A DNA stretch of 64,000 nt, taken from assembly GCF_963676685.1 (NCBI RefSeq), contig NC_092356.1, forward strand, positions 43,177,601-43,241,600, written 5' to 3'. The number at the start of each line of letters is the position of its first letter. Position 1 is the first letter of the stretch. This DNA is from Mytilus edulis. Its lineage: Eukaryota > Mollusca > Bivalvia > Mytilida > Mytilidae. Below, in pieces: positions 14,160 through 25,847 of this stretch. The translations under genes were made by a program, and so were the position numbers. The notes under the pieces were generated by a model. It had not been told where the DNA came from, did not search any database, and worked only from the letters and a program-made list of their open reading frames with translations.

Positions 14160-14770
14160 ACTCATTCGGTACAGTTACTTATAACAAATTGTCTCGTTTA
14201 AAAATTTTGAAATTATACAAAACTAAGGTTTCAAGTTCCTCATGCAAATTTGCCTGTAGAAGGATTTTGCTACTTTTTAGGTATTTTTTTTTATGAACGC
14301 TCTTCAATTTTTGCGGTCTTTACACATCATTGGCTTTCAAATATTCAACTTTAAGCGTTCCTGATGAAGCCAAATCCAGAAAAGCGCTTCGGACGCGTCA
14401 AATTTATATCGTGTAGTTTTCATTTTTTACAACACTGAGTCTATACATCTGCTAGTGGACTATCAGTTCCAAAGAGCATCAACATGTACGGAAGTAGGTA
14501 CTTCCGTACCGACATGATTTATAACAAATTATCTAAAATTGTCTATTTGTCAATTTTTAAATTATACAGAAACTAAGGTTATAACTCCCGTTGGAAAAGT
14601 TGTCTTTAGATAAATTTTGCTATTTTTAGGTCCATTTCGGTTTATAGCTCTTCAACGTTTTCGGTCCTTATACATTCGTGGCTTTATGATATTCGGCTTG
14701 GAGAGTTTCTGATGAAGTTTAATTAAGAAAAGCTTCGAACGCATGAAATTTATATCGTGTTATTTTCATT
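14160..14770. repeat. Diverged direct duplication (units about 250 bp)
   Basis: Units at about 14160-14415 and 14517-14770 share TTATAACAAATT, AACTAAGGTT, a GCTCTTCAA block and the closing AAATTTATATCGTGT. Similarity is moderate, with many substitutions, so the duplication is old or reflects two insertions of the same dispersed repeat. Confidence 0.6.
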
Positions 14771-15017
14771 TTTTCCATACGTAGACAAATTGTACACCTT
14801 GAACTCCGTAAAAAAATCATATTTAGTATTAATATTCACATCAAAGCGTTTGATATTTCTAACACATAAAAAGCAAACGAACCGCTCTTTCATTGCTGTA
14901 CTAAGTTTAAAAATTATATTTCAAGAATATCATTGGAAAATTTTTAGAAACAGATTTTAACTCCAATTTAATAATTATTGTTATACATTTTAAATAACAG
15001 TTGCTTCCAAAATGATT

Positions 15018-15113
15018 TATCTCTTAAACGAAGGGCCCAATCTCGTTTTCGCTACAGTAAAATTATATCTCTTAAACGAAGGGCCCAACCTCGTTTTCGC
15101 TACGGTAAAAGTA
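15018..15113. repeat. Two tandem 48-bp units
   Basis: TATCTCTTAAACGAAGGGCC and the following 28 bases occur twice with a 48-base period and few differences. The period is a multiple of three and the frame is open through both units, which creates a chance open frame on the plus strand. Confidence 0.8.
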
Positions 15114-15379
15114 TATCTTTTCAATGCATATGTACCTTCCTTTCTTATCATTTTAATTACCAGCTAAAAGATAAGCAAACGATTATGAGTACAACAAGTA
15201 AAACCCACAATCATATAATTACAAATCTATATTACATAGTTATACACGAGTAACAATAGTCAAAAATACAATTAATGCTTTTTTCAACAAATACAAAAGC
15301 GAACAAATTTTGATCTGAAACAGTGATTTTTATCTGAAAAGTTAATGATATATACAATATTAGGTCAATGTCAGAAAAA

Positions 15380-15474
15380 TATAAACTTTTTTGTATGAAG
15401 ATGAGAAACTGGGGAAGGGTGAAGTTTTAGCGAGCCCGTCCCCAGTTTTGTGCCGAGTACAAAAAAGTGTATAT
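15380..15474. repeat. 95-bp hairpin 3' of cyclase A
   Basis: Left arm 15380-15415 and right arm 15439-15474 are imperfect inverted copies (ACTTTTTTGTA paired with TACAAAAAAGT, AACTGGGGA paired with TCCCCAGTT). It lies about 470 bases beyond the copy A stop codon. Fold-back repeat or small MITE. Confidence 0.6.
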
Positions 15475-15851
15475 ATTGTTTTTATACTTCAACTTAAATT
15501 AATAAATTGGTAGCTTTTAAATAGAAACATAGATGTCAAAGTTATTTTTTCCCCTTAATGGCCCCCAGATTGTGGAGAAAGTGTTCCATGATTAAATGGA
15601 CATTATACAAAATATAGCTATGTTACTATATTTAGGAAGTAAACACAACTTGTTGAAGTATAAAATAAATTACATATATATAAGTAAATCTTATTTGTTT
15701 AGTTAATTTTCAGATTTATCAACTGCAATAGTCTCTCTATGGTGCATACAATTCGCTTGCAGCCGTTTAGCTCTGTTCAGATGCGAGACTGAACATGACT
15801 GGATAGACTATTGTATAGACTTTTTGAATAATGTTAAATCACAGACCAAGA

Positions 15852-15857
15852 TTTATT
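15852..15857 (-). terminator. Candidate polyadenylation signal, copy A
   Basis: AATAAA on the minus strand, about 83 bases after the stop codon of exon 8. The hexamer is common in AT-rich sequence, so position is the only support. Confidence 0.4.
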
Positions 15858-15939
15858 TACTATCAATATTTGTATAACCACATGTTTATACCATGCAGTC
15901 AATGTATAACATATCGGGTCGTTCAGACTTGAGGCGTCA

Positions 15940-18900
15940 TTAATGAGGCAAATACGACTTCAAACCTGAAAAAAAGTGTCAATATGCAATTATAGAAATT
16001 CATTAATACTTTGTCTTAAAGATAATTCTGGTTAGGGCATTATAATTCAAATAAACTATATATATTTAAAACTATGAAGGTGATGAACACTGTCCAAATG
16101 AATAATATGTATAGAATTTTAATGCAGGACACTGTCAAATTTTTATTATGTTCCTTTGGTGTGCTTATACATCATGACACTATGTTATTGTGCTTAGGTG
16201 AATAAATGTATTCTTGTTTTTCATTTTTCCTGATGTGTTTTGTCTTTTTTTGACGTTTTGGTTATCTTTTTTGACGTACATGTTTGTTTATATCGTGATA
16301 AAGATAATTATACACTGATGACTGCTGTTTCTCTATTTTGACTTTTTTCTTAGTAACTTTGTTTTATTCACATATTGTTGTATATATAAAGGAATGTTAT
16401 ATGACTATCATACATGTGACAGTTTAGCTTGCTATAAAACCAGGTTTAATTTAACATTTCCTACCTAAGTAAATACCTGTTCTAAGTCAGGAATATGACA
16501 GTTGTTTTCAATTGGTTTGACTTTTAGAGGTTTGAACTTGCGATTTGAAAAGGAACTTTCCATGCTTTCCGTTATTGATTTTTCTTAAAGCTCGGTATGT
16601 TTTGTTATTTTGCTTTTAAATACTGGTTTAAAATTCCGACAACAGCTGGTACCGATGCAAACTCCCCGGCAGTTCCAGTTCCGATCCGCATACGGGCCCA
16701 AATACTACTCTACACTAATTGATGGAGTAAGGGAAAACAGTTCCGGAACGGAAACGATAACTGTCCGGAGTTTGGTACCGATGTTCAAATCTCATAAATG
16801 GATTTATCAGATACAAATCAGGATAAATAACAAAAAAGTAGAGAATACAAAGTAGTTCAAACAGTAGAGAGACCGAATGCATTGACATGCTGCTTCTTCA
16901 TCCAGGATGCTTTAACTAATTTACTTCTCATACATCTTGAAACCATAATTTCCTCACCTCCAGACTTTTCAGTGCTTTGCAATGTAATTTCCGGTGATGT
17001 TGATCTTGAGGAGTCATCATCAACGTCAGACAGAAAACCGTCACGGTGGAGTAACCAGTATGTACGAACGTATCCATGAAAAGCATTTAGAACATCTCGA
17101 TCTTGCTGCAATATAGTAAGTGAGGTGGCTGCTAAATGATAAACATTTAACAAAAACAACAAACAAGGCATTTAAAGATTATGGTTCAAGTATGTTCTGT
17201 AATGATGGTTGACTGTCAGTCGTAGATGGCAATTTCGTCGGTACTTGCTGTATTCAATTATACATTCTATTCATTTTTTGAAGTATAAATACTCTAAGGC
17301 ACGCATAAGTCAATCTCATTTTGAAGTTATGTGGCTGTTATGTTCTGATACGGTCGTTTGCTCTTATTGACTGGTTCGTTGTTAATACAAATTAATCAGG
17401 AGAAATGGCTAATATTTGAAAATTGAGTACGTGTGTAGGTAGGTGTTACTTGTATTTGTAATTATACCTCTTTTTTATTTTGCCATTTTCAGTTTGTCTT
17501 CGAATATCAATGGTGTGTCTTACGACTCTCTTTTTAAACAGAACATTTTAGAATATAAGTTCTAAAAGCAAACAAGTAATTTATTTGATTAATACTCACT
17601 TTCATTTCATCATCCCGTCTTTCTTCCATGACAAAGCCACCAAACACGTTCAATAAATCTCTAGTAGTATGGCTTATTTGTATCTTGTTTGCTACAGAAA
17701 ATATGTGTAAACATTTCAGAAAATACATTATGTCAATAAGCATAATGTAGAAGATGAACGCTCGTTTCGTCTAATTTGCATTAAATATTTTACATCTTCG
17801 GATAATAATTTCACATAACGGACCTGCAAGAAACTAATAACAGGGGTAAAAAGGAGAGGTAACATCAGCTTCAAAAAATGCCATTGATCATATAATTTTC
17901 TTGTGATTTACAACGTTCCTTGGGTTGAACATTCATAAGTAACTGCATAGGCGGATTCAGGTCGGGCCCCTTTCATGGGAAAAATTTGGTTGATTGTATA
18001 GGGGATCACTGAAGCGTGATTGGAGCGCCTCCCACCTTACAAAAAGTTCTGGATCCAAACTGTGATAACAATCTCTTTTGCTGATAGGTTAATAATTTAG
18101 AAAGAGGTATTGTATTGTATCTTGGAGACCCCTATATATAACGTTGCAATGAAACTTGTGCAATTTAGATACCGATTTTTGTGAGAAAGGTCAAATGTTT
18201 GGTTAATTCTAACGTATATAAAACAGACGTAATCATTTTTTGCACCTGTCCTAAGTCAGGAACTAGATTTTCAGTGGTTGTCGTGTGTTGTTGTAGTTAA
18301 GATGTGTTTCTCGCTTTTGTGTAGATCTTCTTATATTCATGTCCATGAACTTGACTTTTCAATCGTGTTGATAATGTTCTATATATCCATTTGCAATACC
18401 TTATCCCCTTATCATTTAGTTTGTAATGAAACAAATGTCTTCCACATTTGATTGTCATCAACTGTATGAAATATTCTTTATATTTTTTTATAGACAATTA
18501 TATTTAAACATACCTCTGCCCTGGGATTCCATTTTGGACGCAATGCTGACTGTTTCACCAAATAAACAGTACCTAGGCATTTTCGTTCCAACAACTCCGG
18601 CAAGAACTGGTCCTGCATTTAGACAATTCAAAAGCAAAGATTAAATACACATGTACATCTATGGCAGAATGGTGATTTATTAACATTTGTATGGAATCAT
18701 TTAATGTTAAATATTTGAAAGCCTGCGATATACAGAAAGACAACACATTGATTACAAAATCAAAAGGAAAGAATAGTTGAGCAGTTCAATCAAATAAATG
18801 AACACGCATGGATTTTGGACATCTGGATGTCCAACCTTTGTTTCGATAAGAAGAGCTATTAAAGTAATATTATATAGCCTTACATCAAAGTTACGTCCGA

Positions 18901-21900
18901 GTATAAAAATCAACACACAATATCATATAATATGTATACCTGAGTGTAATCCGACTCGAAGTTTGAATTTGGTTCCAGGTAGGTGTGGAATTTCCAGTCT
19001 CCTAATATTATCTATAAGATCAAGGGCCATTGTGCCTATTTCCGATGCATGTCTTCTACCATTTCGTCTAGGAACACCTAATAAATTGACCTTCTTACAA
19101 TAAATCATGCATTTCTGCAACATTTAGAAATTGTGAAAGACTTTAGTAAATAAGAATCTTTCCTTTTGGTTCAAGCACCAACCAGATCTTAATTATGATA
19201 TTTATAGTCATTGTTGGAAATCATGCGTTAACCATTTGGTTTATTTTTTTAACGCGGAATGTTGTGAACTCGTAATGGATCAATGTAAATAATTCAAGAA
19301 CTTTATTTTACAAAGGAAATTTTGAAAACAAAAATGGGGTAAATGTGTCTTTGACGAATACCTGACATCAACCTTTAATCATAGATAACAAGGTTCATCA
19401 CACCATTTTTATGTTTTTATAGACGTTTTTTTTTTTAATTTGCATTAGAAATCGATGTATTTGTTATACTTTTGGATAAGATTAAAACACATAAATGTCA
19501 ATACACGTTTAAAACTATAATAGTGTAACTCACCAGATACGACCATGTAGGCATCACCAATGGTCTCTACCTTATAAACGTCATAAATCTCAATTCTAGC
19601 ATCAAAGCTTAAATACAGTCCATTCAACATATCGACAACCTGTAGAGGTGAACTCTGCGCAGATATACTTGTGAAACCCACAATATCACTAAAAAATATT
19701 GTGGAATCTCCATACTGTTCAGCATCTACTTCCTCGCTTCTTTTTAGACGCTCTGCGACACTCTTTGGCAACATTTGGTATAATAGAATATCAGTCCGTT
19801 TCTTTTCTTTGTTTAAGGCTTTAGTCCTAAAAGTAATACGGATTTATGATAATGGTATATACACAATCATTCTCACAATAGAAAATTCAAGTTTGAATTT
19901 TTTTTATTTATTTTTTTTATTTCGAAAACAGTTTGCTTGTTTGAATTTCTTGCAATCATTTTTGGAATACACGAAAATGAATATTGTAGTAAAGAGATTG
20001 GCGACCAAAGCGAATATCTTGATTTATCCTCATCAAAACGGTAAAATATATTAATAAGGAAGCCAGTTTCAACTTTTATCTCAGAAAGTTGCAACTTTAA
20101 TTTCTTAATAATGTTATCAGTACAGAGTTTTGAAACGGTGTGTAATACATCAGCTCAGTATACCGACACCATAGAGGATAATAACCATTGGGACCAGCAG
20201 TATCAACCTAGTGCTTAAAAAACAAATGACACCCCATATATATGTTTGGATTACCTAGATTCAAAATAGGGACTCAAACCCTCAAATTTGAAAACCAACT
20301 ATATAAAGAAACTGGATATGTTAGGATCTGATTAATTTAAGTGATCATGACATCAAAAACCATTTTTCTAGTATAATTAATCCAAGCCAAAATTAATTTC
20401 GTACGTTTGATACCAAAACTCATCAGTCTTTTAATGGTACGTGTTGTCATTTGTCTATAGATATGTAGATGGGATTATTTGTGTGAAAATGCTGCGAAAA
20501 AGCATAGAGAATATCAAATTGTGAGCCATAACACGAAAAATTTGATATGGTAGATGTTTTCAAGTTGAATATAACAAAGCTAGTATTAAAAAAAGTGTTC
20601 GTTTGTCGGAGTTACTTCAAACATATTGCGTAATGTGAGGCCTGCTAAATTTATGAGATGAATGTTAATAAATTAAAAAAATTGATGCGTTTTGAAATAT
20701 TTTAGTAAACTATAATATATAATGAAGTAAATGATTTTCAAAACTGTATTGATATTGTGTTCCGAACTATATGAAACACATATGTTATATGAATTCAGCC
20801 GAAATCGTTCAATAAGTACTGGTTATCTTATAAATTATTACTAAAAACTACGTCATTGATCTTTGTGTGAGATGGTTTGACTAGCAAGTGATAATATACC
20901 CTTTTGAAACGTTATGGAAGCCTCTTCATACGCAGTTTCAAGCTTAAACTAGCAGAAACCAAAATGGTGCAGTTTTTACAGGCAAATATTGTTAATGTTA
21001 TTGTCCCCAAAAATGATTTAAAGGTATATTGAAAAACTACAAACAGAAACAAATCCTAGAACTCGGTTATATCATCATGTATATTTCATAGATAATAAGA
21101 AAATGAAAAAAAATTTGACCTTATACGAAATTATTTTTTAAAACAATCAATCGATATTGTGAGACATTAGAAATTGAAAAAAAAATTCAGGAAAACCTGC
21201 TTGCTGTTCGGTGTGAGCCAAGGATCCGTTTTAAAGGTTATGATTTGACCTATAATTGTTTACTTTGTACACATTTTGTTTTGGTATATATTGAGTATCC
21301 TTTATTAAATATGGTATAAATGTTAGTAATTCACGAAAGGTTTAAACGTTTTACTATATTGTGATAAAGCATCATTGTCTGCAGTTGAAGGATCTGACCC
21401 ATATATGTTTAATTTTTGTTGAAGTTATGATGTATCGGTGCATTGTTACATTTTTTAATATCAATTACCAAAGTGACACACAATCCTACCTGTTGGCGAT
21501 GGAAATTGAGTACTTTTGGATTTCAGATGTTAATGAGTACACTGCAAATACAATCAAAGGGCATACAATAAGAATGACACCAAACACAATGCATATAGTT
21601 ATGACACTTTGAAGTTCTTTTTCAGATGCTTTGGCGAGACTTTCGTCGATGGTCATGGCGAGCTCATTTTGTGTACGTGTCAAGACTCCCTGATATATTG
21701 TCATATTATCAAACCATCTTTCAGCTTCAACTATAGATGCTTGTGTACTAGTATAATTATTTGACTTAATTCTGTTTCTATAATCTTCTATTGGGACAAT
21801 AACCTCGGTATTTTTAGCCAATTCTATGTTATAAATGTCAAATGCTATTTTCGAGTAGAATCTGGCCGATTCAAAAGTGACGTTAGCTCGATCCTGATTT

Positions 21901-24860
21901 TCCATGAACAAAAGATACTTTTCTCTTGTTTCAAAACCGCCAGTAGCGTAAAAGGATACTCCAAGCGCCCGTTCTCTTCCAAAAAGTTCACTAGACACAA
22001 TAATTTCTTGATATGCAACCACGTCTTTCCAAACTGAACCGGTACTCGATTCGCTAATTGCGTCGTATAACCATTTCAATAGAACCATTATGCTGTTGGA
22101 ATAGAAATCTAGTTCAGTTTCCACGGACTGATTATAAACGTCAAGCTGATATCGGTGTTTATTCAAATATGAGAGAAAACGTTCCCTTGTTTCCATTTCC
22201 ATCACTATGTCATCTCCTCTCGGCCATTTTGATAAATTTTGAATTGCAAGATCAGTATCCGGGTATCTCTGCAGTAGAAAATCCTTGGTCTCTGGCTTAA
22301 TATTGCTGACATAAAGGGCACTCATATCTCGTTCAAACTGAATGGTACGCAGTAGCGCTCCTAATTCTATGCTGAAGAAGAGCAGTTCTCGAACATTAGC
22401 AGAACTGATGTAGTTGTCGATGGCTATTGCAAATGTGTTTGCTGTCATGCCAGTAATTACTAATACTGGAATCATAACAACTGACAACATCTTTATCATT
22501 TGTTTACGTTTCCCTGCATCTGTGATAGGATTACCTTAAAAATAAAATATTTAGTGCGATAGTTTACATATTTAGGTTACTTCCGAAACTGACAGGAATA
22601 TGGAAAAGTATCAAGCTTTTTGTAACTTTTTTACATATCATTAAAACATAATGTTCTCTGAAACTGACTTCATCAGGATCCTCAATTATTTAGAATACAA
22701 GAATGTGTCCTCAGTACACAATGCCACATCCGCACAATCATTGTCTATGATCAGTGGACCGTGAAAACGGGGTGAAATCTCTAATTTGACATTAAAATTA
22801 GAAAGATTTTATCATAAGAAACATGTGTACTAAGTTTCAAGTTGATTGGACTTCAACTTCATCAAAAACTATCTCGACCAAAAATTTTAACCTGTATCGG
22901 GACGATCGGACGGACGGGAGGACGAACGAATGAACAGACGGTCGCACAGATCAGAAAACATGATGCCCATAAATGGGGCATAATAAAAACAGTATGTTAT
23001 TAGTTTAATGCGTCCGAACTTTTTTTCATGCTTTACTTTCACCGGGAATTATTTAATGACAAGATAGTTTTTGAGTTCGGAAGACTCACTTTAAACGAGC
23101 GATGAGAACAAACTGTACTCCTTTTATTGCCGACTTTTTCTTTAATATATGACGCATTTTATTTATTTGGAGTTGTTGTTCCTTCAAGTATCTTTAATTT
23201 CGTTGAATTCCTCAACTTTTTTTACTTTATCCTTGTGTTTTATATACTATATCAACTAAAATGTTCTCTGGTATGTATGATAAGTTTGGTTGGTTTTTAT
23301 AACATTATCTATACTTATATCGTTTATAATTGATTAGTAAATAAACTCATCATAGATATCAGGATTTACTTTTGTATTAATGCCAAGCGCGCGTTTAGTC
23401 TATGTTCCGGACCATATGAGTATTTGGACCATACGCGTCTGGTCATGACCATATGGGTATATACTCATATGGTCCGCCCATACGCGTACGGTCGGACCAG
23501 ACGCGTATGGTCGGGGTAATTAACACTATGTAAAACACTGTTACAGTTTACTTTTAAACTTATAAACAATTACTATTCATCTGGTATGATCAGATAGCCG
23601 TGGTGTAGTGGTTAGTGCATCGGACTACTTACCTAAAGGTTCCTGGTTCGATTCCCGTTTGGGATGAAAATTTCAGGAACTCAATTTTCGGCTCTCCCTC
23701 GACACCATCTGCGAGTATGGTCTTGAGAAAACTATGATAGTCCGTCGGAAGGGGACGATAAATGGCTGACCCGTGTTAAGAGAGAGCCATATCTCTTGCA
23801 CGTTAAAGACACCCTTGTATATTTCGAAAAAGAGTAGGCTAATGCCGTTACAAGGCAGCACTCGCACCCGCAAAGTGGAAAGGGATTAATATAAGTTGCA
23901 AAAATTGTTTCCCAATCCACTATTAATAAATGTTTAAACTATGATAGTTCATTAAATTTTATTATTATATTATAATTAAAATTAGCTGAATAAGAATAAG
24001 AAGTTTCACATAGTTAATTTTATTTTATTTTACTATAATTGTGAAAACTAGGATAAACAGGCTTTTCACTCGCAAACAAAAGGTTAAATGAAAAGGATCG
24101 TGCACAACCAAGACTTGAAAATGACAAAAAGAAGCTATGATACCGTGTGGAAGTAAATGTCACCCCTAGCCTACATACAAGAATGTAATTAGAGATGAAA
24201 ACTAACTATGGCATCAGTGTTTAATTTTTACGTAGTATTTGAATTATAAAAAGAATACACTGTCATGTAAGTAAACCATCAGTGTTTTTTTAGATAAAGT
24301 TTTTGTATTATTGAAACTTTTAAATGTAATTTAAAAAAATACCTATATGGTCAAAATACTCATATGGTTCGGCCCGTTAATAACCAAACGAGTATTATAC
24401 TCATATGGTCCGACCATATGAGTATACACATATGGTCATGACCATACGCGTATGGTCCAAATACTCATATGGTCCGGAACATCTACAAAAGACTCATCAG
24501 TGACGCTTGAATCCAGAAAGTTAAAAATGACAAATAAAGTACGAAGTTAAAGAGCATTGAGGAACAAAATTCCTGAAAGTTTTGCCAAATACAGCTAATC
24601 TATAACTTAGGAACAAAAGTCATAGTATTTCAAAAATTAACATGTGTTGTAACCAGATGATTTATCAATATGACATATCAATGTAGTAATTTACCTCTAC
24701 ACACTGCGTCACATCTTGTGGCTGCTTGTCTCATACTCAGCATGTCCATTATGGCTGTATTCAGCTGTGATGGTGTAAGGGAGAGCATCGAAGTGGTGCT
24801 TGCTGAAACACGGGACATCTGTTTCTCCTTATCAGATGGTTTCACTTTCGTTCCAGTCAT
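15940..24860 (-). CDS. NIT-domain receptor-type guanylate cyclase, copy A (8 coding exons, 668 aa)
   Basis: Exons (minus strand, transcription order): 24860-24695, 22534-21490, 19826-19534, 19077-18940, 18612-18514, 17691-17600, 17105-16958, 15965-15940. All introns are GT-AG and every junction keeps frame. Domains: residues 1-70 cytosolic; membrane segment about 72-94; NIT ectodomain about 95-364 with five Asn-X-Ser/Thr sequons; second membrane segment about 365-390; short helical linker; cyclase domain from about 422. Metal-binding Asp residues are D451 (FFSDIVGFT) and D495 (ETIGDAYMV). Guanine-selecting E491 and C563 mark it as a guanylate rather than adenylate cyclase. The usual catalytic Asn and Arg are S570 and K574. 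There is no kinase-homology domain. It should make cGMP at the plasma membrane in response to an extracellular ligand; family knowledge suggests nitrate/nitrite or NO-related signalling, but the ligand is not shown here. The exon structure matches copy B, about 11 kb upstream. Confidence 0.93.
22790..22990. repeat. Dispersed repeat with ACGGACGG stretch in intron 1 of cyclase A
   Basis: AAGTTTCAAGTTGATTGGAC, TTCATCAAAAACTA and a GGACGGACGGGAGGACGAAC run, ending CATAAATGGGGCATAATAAA. It has the look of a widespread molluscan repeat; no coding content. Confidence 0.5.
23403..24481. mobile_element. 1.08-kb TIR element made of palindromic modules, in intron 1 of cyclase A
   Basis: The ends are inverted copies starting TGTTCCGGACCATATGAG; about 50 bases match with one difference, then similarity continues with shifts. 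The element is flanked by TCTA on both sides (23399-23402 and 24482-24485), a clean 4-bp target duplication. The flanks together rebuild a dispersed repeat found elsewhere in the window, so the insertion is datable relative to it. Both ends are built from short near-palindromes of the type GACCATACGCGTATGGTC and CCATATGAGTAT. No transposase is present, so it is non-autonomous; superfamily not assigned. Confidence 0.8.
23592..23930 (+). mobile_element. tRNA-derived SINE inside the TIR element
   Basis: The 5' part resembles a tRNA gene with an A-box-like GTGGTGTAGTGGTTAG and a B-box GGTTCGATTCC at 23645-23655. A long non-tRNA body follows, ending in an AT-rich tail near 23930. It lies wholly within the 23403-24481 element, so it inserted later or travels with it. 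It is not a functional tRNA: the acceptor stem is not closed. Confidence 0.7.
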
Positions 24861-24918
24861 TTTGTGATTAGTTATTCTTTAGCTTTCTGTCTCCCCTATT
24901 TTTGTCTCACTATTAAAC
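24861..24918 (-). other. 5' untranslated part of copy A exon 1, with a likely splice acceptor
   Basis: Reading the minus strand, ATATTTCAG is followed at 24918 by GTTTAATAGTGAG, 58 bases before the ATG. Copy B has an equivalent AG/GTTTAGCGAGAG junction 55 bases before its ATG. The shared position suggests that a non-coding first exon lies further upstream and that the real promoter is not next to the start codon. This is inference from two paralogues. Confidence 0.5.
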
Positions 24919-25324
24919 CTGAAATATTGCAGATAATTGATTCAAAAGATTAGTAATTTGCTGTTCAAATAAGATATCTTAAAAAGCAACTATAAATAAC
25001 AGATTTTTAGGTATGTTGTGTCTGTGGGACATTATTTCCGAATTGTTGTTAAAACAATTCAAAAGATTGGCTATGTTTTTTACAGGTACACTTTATCAAT
25101 AAAGTTTCAAAAGAAAGTTGATAAAATGAATTAACTAACAGCACATAGGCATGACTTTTATGCAAATTCTATAAACTATCTAGATCGTTTTGTATATATA
25201 AATGTCGTCGCTGGATCGATGTCGTCACAACGTTTATCCAAACCTATGTGTATTTCTTTTCAGTAAATACATACTAGTATCTACTAGATTTAGCATAAAA
25301 GTATCATCTCTAACTAGACAAATA

Positions 25325-25610
25325 ATCAAATTGATAAAAGAAAATGTGGTATGAGTGCCAATGAGACAACTCTCCATCAAAGTCACAATTATAAAAGTAA
25401 ACCATTATAATTCAAGGTAAGGTCTTCAACACGGAGCCTATGCTCACACCGAACAGCAATCTATAAATGACCCCAAAATTACTAGTATAAAACCATTCAA
25501 ACGGGAAAACCAACGGTCTTATCTATATAAAAAACGAAAAGAGAAACACGTAGGAATCCAATAAAAAGACGACAACAACTGAACATCAGATTCCTGACTT
25601 AGGACAGATG
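25325..25610 (-). repeat. Dispersed repeat family 1, longest minus-strand copy
   Basis: Carries GTGGTATGAGTGCCAATGAG, CAACTCTCCATC, GTCTTCAACACGGAGCC, GCTCACACCGAACAGC and AAAACCATTCAAACGGGAAA in order. Related fragments occur at about 150-215, 2450-2500, 7820-8105, 18236-18330, 21196-21290, 26398-26610, 27430-27650, 30425-30700 with 32581-32690, 33855-33950, 35215-35310, 37483-37650 and 44327-44540, on both strands. This is the commonest repeat in the window and the source of several spurious open frames. Confidence 0.7.
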
Positions 25611-25847
25611 CATGTCGACAAAGTCGTAAATATTCTAAACTTATCTGAATGGGCAGTAGATAGGGGCAGTTTGTTGTTATCAGATATAACACTTTAAGGA
25701 GAAAATAAAGCACCTTTGATACAATTGACTCTGACGATTAATATACTTATTTAATAAGTTTGTTCGTTGCTTCGCGTATGTTAACAGTTAAGACATAAAC
25801 AATTATCGTTGATACGGAGCCCCGCTAGGGACATGCACAGAAAAAAA

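Noticed and set aside
19534-19826. Adenylate rather than guanylate cyclase
   Set aside because: The purine-selecting residues are Glu (KVETIGDA) and Cys (RYCLFG), the guanylate pair; adenylate cyclases have Lys and Asp there.
23592-23670. A possible functional tRNA gene
   Set aside because: A- and B-box promoters are present but the acceptor stem does not close and a long SINE body follows.
15940-24860. Copy A as a pseudogene of copy B
   Set aside because: All exons are open, all splice sites are GT-AG and reading phase is kept through the tiny last exon.
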